Assembly: GCF_018531145.1 (NCBI RefSeq)
Contig: NZ_JAHDSZ010000001.1
Location: 186,001 to 250,000 of the forward strand
Direction: 5' to 3'
Length of the DNA: 64,000 bases
From: Canibacter zhuwentaonis
Lineage (GTDB): Bacteria; Actinomycetota; Actinomycetes; Actinomycetales; Microbacteriaceae
In this document: positions 1-8,737 of the stretch, piece after piece
How positions within the stretch are numbered: the first letter of the stretch is position 1
Layout: the number at the start of each line of letters is the position of its first letter
Translations under genes and position numbers: made by a program
The notes under the pieces: generated by a model
What the model was told of the DNA's origin: nothing
The model's database searches: none
What the model saw: the letters and a program-made list of their open reading frames with translations, nothing else

Positions 1-1499
1 GTCACGTGGATCACGGTAAAACCCTGCTGCTCGATGCGATCCGCAGCGCTAAAGTTGTGCAGGGCGAAGCCGGTGGCATCACGCAGCACATTGGCGCGTA
101 TCAGGTTACCGCCAAGCACGAGGGCAGCGAGCGTCAGATCACCTTTATTGACACCCCGGGTCACGAAGCGTTTACCGCGATGCGTGCTCGCGGCGCCAAG
201 GTGACTGATATTGCGGTGCTGGTTGTTGCCGCTGACGACGGCATTATGCCGCAGACGATTGAGGCCTTAAACCACGCAAAAGCGGCGAATGTGCCAATTG
301 TGGTTGCGGTTAACAAAGTTGATAAACCGGATGCGAACCCACAAAAAGTACGTTCTCAGCTGACCGAGTTTGAGCTTGTTGCAGAGGAATACGGCGGCGA
401 TGTTATGTTCGTCGATGTTTCTGCGAAGGCGAAAACCGGCATTGACGAGCTCCTTGATGCGGTGCTTTTGACGGCGGATGCGGCGCTTGAACTGACGGCT
501 AACCCAGATAAATCAGCGCGCGGTGTTGCTATTGAGGCGCATCTTGATAAGGGTCGTGGCGCGGTTGCAACCGTGCTTATTCAGAGCGGTACTCTGCAAA
601 TCGGTGACGCTATCGTGGCAGGAACGGCGCACGGGCGAGTGCGTGCAATGCTTGACGAAGACGGCAACAGGGTGCTTACTGCGAGGCCGTCACGACCGGT
701 CGCTGTGCAGGGCTTAAGCTCTGTGCCGCGCGCGGGCGACACCTTCATCGTAACCGAGGAGGATCGCACCGCGCGGCAGATTGCCGAGAAGCGTGAGGCT
801 GCTGAGCGCAATGCGCAGCTAGCCAAGGCACGTAAGCGGATGAGCCTTGAAGACTTCACCAAAGCGCTTGAAGACGGTAACGTTGAGTCACTCAACCTCA
901 TTATTAAGGGCGATGTTTCCGGTGCTGTTGAGGCGCTCGAAGAGGCTCTTACTAAGATTGAGATTGACGACACAGTGCAGCTTAGAATCCTGCACCGCGG
1001 AGTTGGTGCGATCACCGCTTCAGACGTGGATCTTGCGACGATCGATAACGCTATTATTGTGGGCTTTAACGTGCGCCCCGACATGAAAGCGCGCGAGCGT
1101 GCCAGCCGTGAAGGAGTGGACATCCGTTTTTACAGCGTTATTTACAACGCGATCGATGATATTGAAAACTCCCTTAAGGGTATGCTTAAACCAGAATACG
1201 AAGAAAAGCAGTCTGGTGTAGCGGAAATTCGAGAGGTTTTCAGGTCGTCGAAGTTTGGCAACATTGCTGGTGTTATTGTGCGTTCTGGCACTATTACCAG
1301 AAACGCGACAGCACGGGTTATTCGTGAAGGCGTTGTAATTGCTGACGGGCTTGCGATTGACTCACTACGTCGCTTTAAAGACGACGTAACTGAGGTGCGT
1401 ACCGACTTTGAGTGTGGTATCGGGTTTGGTAAGTACAATGACATTCGTGTTGGTGACGAGATTGAAACAATTGAAATGGTTGAGAAAACTCGCGATTAA
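1..1499 (+). CDS. infB: Translation initiation factor IF-2 (3' part; 5' end outside window)
   Basis: IF-2 is the GTPase that brings initiator fMet-tRNA to the 30S subunit. The window opens inside the G1 loop: the frame reads HVDHGKT from base 3, so the GTG at base 6 is an internal Val and the N-terminal part of the protein lies upstream. The remaining ~498 codons hold G2 ([12 protein letters not shown]), G3 (DTPGHEAF), G4 (NKVD), G5 (SAK) and then IF-2 domains II, III and IV to a normal C-terminus. A strong hairpin follows 24 bases after the stop, so infB probably ends its own transcript. Confidence 0.97.
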   Translation, partial: HVDHGKTLLLDAIRSAKVVQGEAGGITQHIGAYQVTAKHEGSERQITFIDTPGHEAFTAMRARGAKVTDIAVLVVAADDGIMPQTIEALNHAKAANVPIVVAVNKVDKPDANPQKVRSQLTEFELVAEEYGGDVMFVDVSAKAKTGIDELLDAVLLTADAALELTANPDKSARGVAIEAHLDKGRGAVATVLIQSGTLQIGDAIVAGTAHGRVRAMLDEDGNRVLTARPSRPVAVQGLSSVPRAGDTFIVTEEDRTARQIAEKREAAERNAQLAKARKRMSLEDFTKALEDGNVESLNLIIKGDVSGAVEALEEALTKIEIDDTVQLRILHRGVGAITASDVDLATIDNAIIVGFNVRPDMKARERASREGVDIRFYSVIYNAIDDIENSLKGMLKPEYEEKQSGVAEIREVFRSSKFGNIAGVIVRSGTITRNATARVIREGVVIADGLAIDSLRRFKDDVTEVRTDFECGIGFGKYNDIRVGDEIETIEMVEKTRD

Positions 1500-1522
1500 A
1501 ACTTTTAGCTAGTTGCTTTAGC

Positions 1523-1558
1523 GCCGCGCAAAACCTAATCTTCTGGGTTTTGCGCGGC
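1523..1558 (+). terminator. Terminator between infB and rbfA
   Basis: A perfect 13-bp stem (1523-1535 with 1546-1558, GCCGCGCAAAACC on the left arm) encloses a 10-base loop and is followed by ATTAAAGTTTT. This looks like an intrinsic terminator for infB, which implies rbfA has its own promoter. Confidence 0.8.
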
Positions 1559-1598
1559 ATTAAAGTTTTCTCCAGTTTTTTGCTAGTAGCATAACAGT

Positions 1599-2225
1599 AT
1601 GAGTAATCCACGCATTGGTAAAGTAGCTGACCGCATCCACCAGATTATCGCGAGCCGTCTCGAGAAAGGCTTGCGGGATCCGCGTTTGGGTTTTGTAACC
1701 ATTACAGATGTGCGGGTAACCGGTGATTTGCAGCAGGCGTCTGTTTTTTACACTGTTTACGGCAGTGACGAAGATCGCGTAAACAGCGCTAAGGCGCTAA
1801 AAGCCGCAACGGGAATGCTGCGCAGCGAGGTTGCTAAAAACCTTGGCACGCGCCTAACTCCGACAATTGAGTTTATTCCGGATGAGCTGCCAGAAACGGC
1901 GGAGCATCTGAGCGAGCTGCTAAAAGAAGCAAAACAGCGTGACGCGGAGCTTAGAGCGCAGGCGAAAAACGCAGAGTATGCTGGCGATGCTGACCCTTAC
2001 GGACGCTTGAGCGGTGATGAGGCAACGGCGGATGATGCTGCTGCAGAAAGTTTGAGCGGTGGTGAAACTGCTGCGAGTGATGACGCGATGGATGGTGCTG
2101 ACTTAAGCGGTTATGAAACTACCGCGCGCGATGCCGTAGAAAGTTTGAGTGGTGGCGAAACAACCACCAGCGGCGGCGAAACACCCGCTGGTGAAGCTGA
2201 TTGTGCGCATCCTGCAGGCTCTTAA
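1599..2225 (+). CDS. rbfA: Ribosome-binding factor A with repeat-rich C-terminal tail
   Basis: RbfA is a cold-shock KH-fold protein that assists maturation of the 16S rRNA 5' end on the 30S subunit. Residues 1-110 are a canonical RbfA domain (RIADRI-like start, DPRLGFVTITDV, FIPDELPETAEHL). Residues ~120-208 are an acidic low-complexity tail built from degenerate repeats (LSGDEAT, ESLSGGETAA, DLSGYETTA, ESLSGGETTT, SGGETPA), well beyond the usual ~120-150 residues. The ATG has no clear Shine-Dalgarno and a TAGCAT hexamer (1587-1592) ends seven bases upstream, so the mRNA may be leaderless. The end lies 8 bases before the preferred truB start. Confidence 0.93.
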   Translation: MSNPRIGKVADRIHQIIASRLEKGLRDPRLGFVTITDVRVTGDLQQASVFYTVYGSDEDRVNSAKALKAATGMLRSEVAKNLGTRLTPTIEFIPDELPETAEHLSELLKEAKQRDAELRAQAKNAEYAGDADPYGRLSGDEATADDAAAESLSGGETAASDDAMDGADLSGYETTARDAVESLSGGETTTSGGETPAGEADCAHPAGS

Positions 2226-2233
2226 ACGCCACG

Positions 2234-3286
2234 GTGCGCAACACGATAACGCTCGCTGCGGCGGCAAACGAGGGCGCGATTGTACTCGTTGACAAGACTG
2301 CCGACTGGACAAGCCACGACGTTGTTGCCCGTACGCGCCGGGTTATGGGCACGCGCAAAGTCGGGCACGCGGGTACGCTTGATCCGATGGCAACGGGTCT
2401 TTTAACACTCGGTGTTGGTAACGCAACCCGGCTGCTTACTCATTTTGTCGGTCTTGATAAGGTCTACAAGGCAACTATCAGGCTAGGGCAGCAAACGCTC
2501 ACAGACGATGCAACCTCGCCCGCGACAGCATCCGCAGATCCTGCTCGCATTGCAGAGGTTATACGGGGCGGATTCGCTCTCCTCAATAGCGTGGCCGCTG
2601 ATTTTTGCGGCGAGATTTTACAGGTTCCTAGTACTGTTAGCGCGATCAGGAAAGATGGCAAGCGTGCGTATGAGCTGGTGCGCGAGGGCACAACCCCGGA
2701 GCTTACAGCGCGGCAGGTCACAGTGCATAAAATCGAGCTGGCAGAACCTGAGCTGGTCGTAACCGGTGACGGGGGCGTGGTAATAGATGTGCGGTGCCTG
2801 GTGCACGTTTCGTCTGGCACCTATGTGCGGGCTCTGGCGCGCGATATCGGCGCTAAACTCGGTGTTTACGGGCATTTAATCGCGCTGCGCCGGGTACGTG
2901 TTGGTCCTTTTAAGGTTGCCGATGCGGTGCCGTTGCAGACGCTCGACGAGCAGGCGCGCCGGGTTAGTGAGGGGCTGGGCGTGAGTGCCCGTGTGATTCC
3001 GGTTTTGAGCGCGGCGCAGGCGGCGCAGAAGCTGTTTCCGGTGATTGTCGTAACAGCGGACGAGGCGATCGCAATCGGGCACGGAAAGCGCCCCAGCCTA
3101 AGCCGCGCTAGTGCGTATATGGGCGCGGCAGCGAGCGCAGCACCAAGCCCAACTCCGCACACGCACCACACCCCGCTCGCGGCGGCTGTTAGCGAGTCCG
3201 GCTCGCTGCTCGCGCTGGTTGAAATTAAAAACGGTATCGCGCGGGTTGTAACCGGTTTTCCGCAGTCCAAAAGGGAGGCGCTGTGA
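2234..3286 (+). CDS. truB: tRNA pseudouridine(55) synthase
   Basis: TruB converts U55 of the tRNA T-loop to pseudouridine. The catalytic aspartate sits in HAGTLDPMATG, and the RxYxR/LIALRRVRVG region and C-terminal PUA-like part follow. I prefer GTG 2234, eight bases after the rbfA stop, because the protein then begins close to the conserved GAIVLVDK; the longer reading from 2201 would overlap rbfA. Residues near 280-310 form an Ala/Pro/His-rich insert (PTPHTHH) not expected in the family. The stop overlaps the next gene's GTG start. Confidence 0.93.
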   Translation: MRNTITLAAAANEGAIVLVDKTADWTSHDVVARTRRVMGTRKVGHAGTLDPMATGLLTLGVGNATRLLTHFVGLDKVYKATIRLGQQTLTDDATSPATASADPARIAEVIRGGFALLNSVAADFCGEILQVPSTVSAIRKDGKRAYELVREGTTPELTARQVTVHKIELAEPELVVTGDGGVVIDVRCLVHVSSGTYVRALARDIGAKLGVYGHLIALRRVRVGPFKVADAVPLQTLDEQARRVSEGLGVSARVIPVLSAAQAAQKLFPVIVVTADEAIAIGHGKRPSLSRASAYMGAAASAAPSPTPHTHHTPLAAAVSESGSLLALVEIKNGIARVVTGFPQSKREAL

Positions 3287-3645
3287 TTCTTTGGTTTGCC
3301 TATCTTATTATGGGTATTGCCGGGCTGGGCACACTCGCCTGCCTCGGTGCGGCTGCGATCCGTAAAACACCCAACGATTTCACGATGGTTCCGGTTGCGC
3401 TGACAGCACTGTTGTTACTGGTGCAAATTGTGATTGCGATTATCGCTCCGTTCGCGGGCAATCAGGCGCGCGGTGATCTGCTTGAGTTCTGGCTGTACCT
3501 GATTGTTGCTTTTGTGCTGCTGCTGGCTGTGGGAGTGTGGGCGCTAATTGAGCGCTCAATTACGGCAAACGTGATTCTGGCGCTCACCCTGGCAACGGTC
3601 GCGGTTATGGTTTACCGGATGTGCGTTATCTGGGGTGTTTGGTAG
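3283..3645 (+). CDS. Small four-helix membrane protein, unknown function
   Basis: A 120-residue protein made almost entirely of four predicted transmembrane helices (starting MILWFAYLIMGIAG, then helices near residues 35-58, 67-88 and 93-115). No catalytic or transport motif is visible. The GTG start overlaps the truB stop (GTGA), so it is translationally coupled. Small membrane proteins of this layout are commonly found at this place in actinobacterial genomes. No function can be assigned. Confidence 0.8.
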   Translation: MILWFAYLIMGIAGLGTLACLGAAAIRKTPNDFTMVPVALTALLLLVQIVIAIIAPFAGNQARGDLLEFWLYLIVAFVLLLAVGVWALIERSITANVILALTLATVAVMVYRMCVIWGVW

Positions 3646-3654
3646 TGTGCATAT

Positions 3655-3681
3655 CTTACGTTCACACCGTAAGGGTAAAAT
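3655..3681 (+). promoter_or_regulatory. ftsY promoter with palindrome; likely leaderless start
   Basis: An inverted repeat CTTACG-N7-CGTAAG (3655-3673) abuts a -10 hexamer TAAAAT (3676-3681). The ATG of ftsY starts six bases later (3688), which would coincide with the expected transcription start, so the mRNA is probably leaderless. The palindrome lies where a -35 element would be and could be an operator. No good -35 is visible. Confidence 0.45.
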
Positions 3682-3687
3682 AGCAGC

Positions 3688-4569
3688 ATGGCAGAACCAC
3701 AAAAGAAATGGTCGTTCTCAAAAGCGTTTGCGGGTATTTTTTCGCGCAGCGAGCCGATCACCGACGACACCTGGGATGAGCTTGAGGTTGCTCTAATAGG
3801 CGCAGATTTTGGTCTCGATATCACCGAGGAGCTGTTATCAGAGCTGCGCGACAGCGTGATCCGCTATGGCATTAATGATGTGCGGCAGCTGCGTGAGCTT
3901 CTGCGCGACACTGTTACAGAAAAGCTGGCGTGTTTCGATTCGACGCTGCGCCTGACCGAGAAGCCCGCGATTGTGCTGGTTGTGGGCGTGAACGGGGTGG
4001 GCAAGACCACGACAATCGGCAAGTTTGCCAGGTATCTGCGCAATTTTGACAAGCGGGTTTTAATCGGTGCGGCGGATACATTTCGTGCTGCCGCAGTGGA
4101 GCAGCTGGCAACCTGGGCGGATCGCGCGGGGGCGGATATTGTAACACCCAGAAGCAGCGGGCAGGATCCAGCGTCAGTGGCGTACGAGACGGTCTCTAAG
4201 GCGCTGAGCGAGAATTATGATGTTGTTTTAATTGACACCGCGGGGCGTTTGCAGACTAAAAACGGTTTGATGGATGAGCTGAGCAAAATCAAGCGCGTTA
4301 TTGAGAAGCTGGCGCCGATTTCCGAGGTTTTGCTGGTGCTTGACGCAACAACCGGACAGAACGGATTATCGCAGGCAGAGTCATTTATTGCGCACGCGGG
4401 TGTTAGTGGGATTGTGCTCACCAAGCTTGATGGCTCGGCTAAGGGCGGGTTTGTGTTGAGTGTGCAGCGCACAACCGATTTACCGCTTAAGCTCGTGGGT
4501 CAGGGCGAGGGGATCGGTGACTTCACCGGGTTTACTTCGCACGTTTTTGCGCAGCAGCTGGTGGGCTGA
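3688..4569 (+). CDS. ftsY: Signal recognition particle receptor FtsY (short NG-domain form)
   Basis: FtsY is the membrane-associated GTPase receptor that docks SRP-ribosome complexes for co-translational membrane insertion; its partner Ffh is encoded at 7.0 kb. The N domain (residues ~15-85) is followed by the G domain: P-loop GVNGVGKTTT near residue 98, DTFRAAA, DTAGR, TKLDGSAKGG and the closing GQGEGIGDF. At 293 residues it lacks the long acidic A domain of E. coli FtsY, as is usual for short-form receptors. It probably has its own promoter directly upstream. Confidence 0.96.
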   Translation: MAEPQKKWSFSKAFAGIFSRSEPITDDTWDELEVALIGADFGLDITEELLSELRDSVIRYGINDVRQLRELLRDTVTEKLACFDSTLRLTEKPAIVLVVGVNGVGKTTTIGKFARYLRNFDKRVLIGAADTFRAAAVEQLATWADRAGADIVTPRSSGQDPASVAYETVSKALSENYDVVLIDTAGRLQTKNGLMDELSKIKRVIEKLAPISEVLLVLDATTGQNGLSQAESFIAHAGVSGIVLTKLDGSAKGGFVLSVQRTTDLPLKLVGQGEGIGDFTGFTSHVFAQQLVG

Positions 4570-4756
4570 GCGCGGGCGGGTTGGCTGTGCGTTGTTAAAC
4601 GGCAGCTGGTTTGTAGGTTGCGCGTGGGCGTGCTGTTTTGCGTGTTTTCTCACAGCTTCCTAGCTAATGCGGGTTTGCTGGTTTTTTAGTGTCTTTGCCC
4701 AACAACCGGCTGGTTGCGTGCGGGCGAGCTGTTCGCAGTATCAAATCCGATACGTT

Positions 4757-4790
4757 TAGGAGGGGGCACTGTTTTGGTGCCACCCCCTAA
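4757..4790. terminator. Hairpin between convergent ftsY and surface-protein gene
   Basis: An imperfect G/C-rich inverted repeat (AGGGGGCAC on the left, GTGCC-ACCCCCT on the right) lies in the 240-base gap between convergent genes. Both transcripts could end here. The rest of the gap shows nothing recognisable. Confidence 0.5.
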
Positions 4791-4809
4791 GGCATTTTAG
4801 CGCGGATTA

Positions 4810-6906
4810 TTAGCTTGCGCGTTCGCGCTTCGCTCTTGTACGCGCAACGGTTATTGTGCAAACTCCGGTTAGCAGCGCTGTAAGTGCGGCAATTGCTGGC
4901 AGAGTGCCAGCGGTATTACCGGTGTTAGCGAGTGTTTCTTGCGTTCCCGCTTTCTGCTCTGCCGCTGTGCTTGAATCGTTCGGCACGCTCACAGATGGTG
5001 TGCTGCCTGTTGCGGGCAGCACAGCAGAGCTTCTCGCATCCGAGGCAGCGGGCGCATCAGGAGCGGCAGTTGCCGCATCGCATATGCTCTGTGTGGCTGT
5101 GAAGCTAATAGTAACCGGTAGCGGAACTTTGGCCGAGTCCAGGTTTGCGCCGGTGCTGTACCACCACGGGCGCATTTGCGGGTTGTGGTAGTCAATAAAC
5201 TCTGCCGGATACGACGAGCTGTGAACTTTGCCGCTTGCTGCCGTGTAGGCTCGCCCATCATATTCGGGGGTTGCAGTCATAGCCACTGTGTCGCCCGTTT
5301 TTACAAGGTTTACATCCTTAAACGTTGCAACGGTCAGCCGTTTGTAGCCGTCACTGCTCTCGGTTTTAGACAGAATCCACTTTATATCGTAGCTCAGCGT
5401 CGCGGTTTTATTCGCGTTCACGGTCAGCACAGGGTTTCCCCAGATGCTCTGCAGATCTGGCACGAGCGTTGGATAGTGCGTAATATTCAGCCCGTCCGCC
5501 CAGGCAATCTGAGCTTCGCCGGTTTTCTCGTTGTACCAGCCTGATCCGCTAGTCCACTGAAAAACATGATCCTGCTTGCTGGTTTTGCCCAGTGGAGTAC
5601 TCCGCCAGGTTTGGGTGTAGTCGCTGATACCCCATGCGAGCTGTGCATTGCCGGTCGTTACAGCGCAGGCGTCGGTTGTGACCGGGGTTTGAGCTGCCGG
5701 TCCTGCCCAGCTTGTGGGAGCTGCTTCGTCGGCTTCGTGACCCTCGGCAGGTTTAGCTTTGCGTTGGGTCACGGTTGGTTTCTCACCCGTTCTGGTCAGC
5801 ACACTGATTGAGGCGGTTTTGTACGGGTGGGTCACATAAGCGGTGCTGCCAGCTCCGTTAAACGCGATACCCCAGGTGTTGGCTTCGCCGGATCCTGTGC
5901 CGCTCGTGATTTTGAGGGTGTTGAAGTTGGCAGCCTCGCTTGCTTGCCAAGTTTCGGGTGAAATAACGCTCACGCTGTTGCTGTGCCCGTTTGTTGTGTA
6001 AATCTCGTGGGTTGCTTTGTTCACGGTCATCTTGTAGGCGTTTTCGCCAACTTCAATATAGGTGTCACCGCGCACCGACTGGGCTTTTGTGTCATAGGTA
6101 ATAACGCGGTCATTTTTCCAGTTGTCACTGGTGGTTGCGCGCTGCAGAATGTGCAGCAGATTCAGTTGCGGATCAATCGCTAGCAGTTTTGGGCGTCCGC
6201 TGAGAGCATCGCCGTTGTATTTCAGCTCCGCTGTTGGTAGCTTCGCTTTCTGCATCCAGATTTGAGCGGATGTGCTGTACGCGGTAACAACTTTTTCGCG
6301 CCCCTCAGCTATCCACAGCAGCTTGTTCGGAGCGTCATACACAACGTCCTGAATTGACGGGTATTTTTCGTCAGAAACCACAATTCTTTCTGAGACCTTG
6401 TTGGTATCAGGATCTATTCGCTGCAGCCCCTTTGAGTCGTAAACATATACCGCGCCGGTGTCAGTGTCGGCCGTTATTCCGCTCGGGTATTTCGCCTCTG
6501 TTGTAACCGTTTCAACTGTGCCGGTAATGGTGTCCACAATGCTCACATTGCCGCTCTTGTTGTGTACTGCATATAGTTTACTGCCGTCGCTGTTGAGCGT
6601 GAAATAGCCGGGGTCTTTTGTTGGCAGCTCCCAAGCTGTTTCGCTTGGGGTGTTGGTTTTGGTGTCAAGCCAGGTGACCGTATCTTTTTTGCTGCTGTCG
6701 CTGGTGTAGGAGTTTACAAAATAGGCGCGCCCTTTTGACTCGTCAACTTCAATATCGCGCGGCACAGAGCCGGTCTTGACGTTTGTTGAGAGCTCTAGTT
6801 TGTCCGTTGCGGATGCTGCGTGCGTGGGGTTTGCAAGTCCCAGCACAAGCCCGCCGCAGACTGCGGCTGCCAGAGCTGATGTGATTGTTTTGCTATAGCG
6901 GATCAT
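4810..6906 (-). CDS. Cell-wall-anchored surface protein: YVTN-type beta-propeller plus HtaA-like domain
   Basis: A 698-residue exported protein. Residues 1-31 are a Sec signal peptide ending at THAAS. Residues ~40-375 contain repeated propeller blades (YFTLNSDGSKLYAVHN, VSIVDTITGTVETV, AYVTHPY) like YVTN/surface-layer propellers. Residues ~420-610 resemble the HtaA haem-binding domain of Corynebacterium (WGISDYTQTW, GEAQIAWADGLNITHY). The C-terminus has LANTG (659-663), a hydrophobic helix and an RTRAKRERAS tail, as in sortase substrates, and a second motif, LPATG, lies at 630-634. Haem or iron capture at the cell surface is an inference from the HtaA resemblance. No sortase is in the window. 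It is divergent from ffh. Confidence 0.78.
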   Translation of the reverse strand: MIRYSKTITSALAAAVCGGLVLGLANPTHAASATDKLELSTNVKTGSVPRDIEVDESKGRAYFVNSYTSDSSKKDTVTWLDTKTNTPSETAWELPTKDPGYFTLNSDGSKLYAVHNKSGNVSIVDTITGTVETVTTEAKYPSGITADTDTGAVYVYDSKGLQRIDPDTNKVSERIVVSDEKYPSIQDVVYDAPNKLLWIAEGREKVVTAYSTSAQIWMQKAKLPTAELKYNGDALSGRPKLLAIDPQLNLLHILQRATTSDNWKNDRVITYDTKAQSVRGDTYIEVGENAYKMTVNKATHEIYTTNGHSNSVSVISPETWQASEAANFNTLKITSGTGSGEANTWGIAFNGAGSTAYVTHPYKTASISVLTRTGEKPTVTQRKAKPAEGHEADEAAPTSWAGPAAQTPVTTDACAVTTGNAQLAWGISDYTQTWRSTPLGKTSKQDHVFQWTSGSGWYNEKTGEAQIAWADGLNITHYPTLVPDLQSIWGNPVLTVNANKTATLSYDIKWILSKTESSDGYKRLTVATFKDVNLVKTGDTVAMTATPEYDGRAYTAASGKVHSSSYPAEFIDYHNPQMRPWWYSTGANLDSAKVPLPVTISFTATQSICDAATAAPDAPAASDARSSAVLPATGSTPSVSVPNDSSTAAEQKAGTQETLANTGNTAGTLPAIAALTALLTGVCTITVARTRAKRERAS

Positions 6907-7044
6907 ACATTTCCTGTTGTAGTGAATAATTACCGCATTAATTCTATAACATCAGATGTTTCTAGCGGTAGCCTAATTTACATATTTTTTTTGTCTAATT
7001 GCTGCTTAAATATTTTCAGTACGAGAGTATAGAATTGAGTGATT

Positions 7045-8610
7045 ATGAACACTTTTGGATCTCTCTCAGCACGTTTAACCGAGACTTTCGCGAAACTGCG
7101 CACTAAGGGCAAGCTTTCTGCGAGCGATGTTGACGGCACAGTTAGAGAGATCCGCCGAGCCCTGCTCGAAGCGGATGTGGCACTGCCGGTTGTAAAAGAT
7201 TTTGTGGGGCGGGTGCGGGAGCGCGCGCTCGGTGACGAGGTTAATGCGGTGCTCAACCCGGCGCAGCAGGTTGTGCAGATAGTAAATGACGAGCTGGTAG
7301 GGATTCTGGGCGGGCAGCAGCGCCGACTGATGTTTGCTAAGCAGCCGCCAACCATTTTAATGCTTGCGGGCTTGCAGGGTGCTGGTAAAACTACGCTCGC
7401 GGGTAAGCTTGCTAAGTGGCTTAAAAAGGAGGGGCACACACCGCTGCTGGTAGCGTGTGATTTGCAGCGCCCGAACGCGGTAACGCAGCTCGGAGTTGTT
7501 GCTGAGCAGGCGGGAGCTGCGATCTATGCACCAGAGCCTGGCAACGGTGTTGGCGATCCGGTGCGGGTTGCGCGCGATGGTGTGAGCTACGCGCGGGAGA
7601 AACATCACGATTTTGTTATTATCGACACCGCCGGTCGTTTGGGTGTTGATGCGGAGCTGATGCAGCAGGCGGCGGACATTCGTCGCGCCACAAATCCTGA
7701 TGAGGTTTTGTTTGTTATTGACGCAATGATCGGTCAGGATGCTGTTGCAACAGCGCAGGCGTTCCAAACCGGAGTTGATTTTACGGGCGTTGTGCTGACA
7801 AAACTTGACGGTGACGCGCGCGGTGGCGCGGCGCTCTCGATCCGCGGAGTTACAGGCAAGCCGATTCTGTTTGCTGCAACCGGCGAAACGCTTGACGATT
7901 TTGAGCCTTTTCACCCGGATCGGATGGCGAGCAGGATTCTTGATTTGGGCGATGTGCTTACCCTGATAGAGCAGGCGCAGGCGGCTTTTAACGAGGAGGA
8001 AGCCCGCAAAACCGCCGAAAAAATAGCTAATGACCAGTTCACGCTTGACGATTTCTTGCACCAGATGCAGCAGCTGCGCGGGCAGGGCTCGATCAAAAAG
8101 ATGATGGGTATGCTGCCTGGCATGGGCAAAATAAAACAGCAGCTCGAAGAGTTCGACGAACGCAAGATTTTGCACACCGAGGCGATTATTCAGGCGATGA
8201 CGAAAGCCGAGCGCGCTAATCCGAAGCTTCTCAACGGCTCTCGCAGATTGCGGATTGCGAAGGGCTCTGGTATGACCGTAACAGATGTAAATATGCTGAT
8301 GAAGCAGTTTGAACAGGCGTCTAAGATGATGCGCACCGTGGCGCGCGGTGGTGTGCCGCAGGTGTCGGGCATGAGTCCTGTTCCGGGGATGCACGGCGGT
8401 AAAAAGAAGCAGCAGGCGCAGGGTAAAAAACGCGGCGCGAAAAAGTCCGGCAACCCGGCAAAGCGCGCGGCTGTGGCGACAGCTGCCCCGGTTAAAGCGC
8501 AGGGTGCTGGCTTTGCGCTGAACAGTAGTGCGGCGAGTGCCGCCAAAGCCCCCCGCGCGGAAGATTTAGCGAAAGTGCAGAATATTCTACGTAACAGCGG
8601 ATTGCGCTAG
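7045..8610 (+). CDS. ffh: Signal recognition particle protein Ffh
   Basis: Ffh is the SRP54 homologue that binds signal sequences and 4.5S RNA and interacts with FtsY. The N domain (1-95) is followed by the G domain with GLQGAGKTT, DTAGRL, TKLDGDARGG and GETLDDFEPF. The Met-rich M domain (~residues 325-440) contains MMGMLPGMGKIKQQ and the RNA-binding SRRLRIAKGSG. Residues ~450-521 are a Lys/Ala-rich tail. I start at ATG 7045 rather than the in-frame GTG 7039. No SRP RNA gene was recognised in this window. Confidence 0.97.
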   Translation: MNTFGSLSARLTETFAKLRTKGKLSASDVDGTVREIRRALLEADVALPVVKDFVGRVRERALGDEVNAVLNPAQQVVQIVNDELVGILGGQQRRLMFAKQPPTILMLAGLQGAGKTTLAGKLAKWLKKEGHTPLLVACDLQRPNAVTQLGVVAEQAGAAIYAPEPGNGVGDPVRVARDGVSYAREKHHDFVIIDTAGRLGVDAELMQQAADIRRATNPDEVLFVIDAMIGQDAVATAQAFQTGVDFTGVVLTKLDGDARGGAALSIRGVTGKPILFAATGETLDDFEPFHPDRMASRILDLGDVLTLIEQAQAAFNEEEARKTAEKIANDQFTLDDFLHQMQQLRGQGSIKKMMGMLPGMGKIKQQLEEFDERKILHTEAIIQAMTKAERANPKLLNGSRRLRIAKGSGMTVTDVNMLMKQFEQASKMMRTVARGGVPQVSGMSPVPGMHGGKKKQQAQGKKRGAKKSGNPAKRAAVATAAPVKAQGAGFALNSSAASAAKAPRAEDLAKVQNILRNSGLR

Positions 8611-8737
8611 TGCCCGGTTTGCTACGCGCCGGTCATATGAAGTTGCGGGCTTTGTTTCGCTCGGGGCGCAGAGTGTTTTAGCGAGTGCAGCGTTCCAATT
8701 TTCGGTAAAGGGCGCTTATTACACGGGTGCTGTGGCG

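Noticed and set aside
7357-8394. 345-codon minus-strand ORF
   Set aside because: It is antisense to ffh, whose motifs are fully conserved on the plus strand; the composition is typical of a shadow frame.
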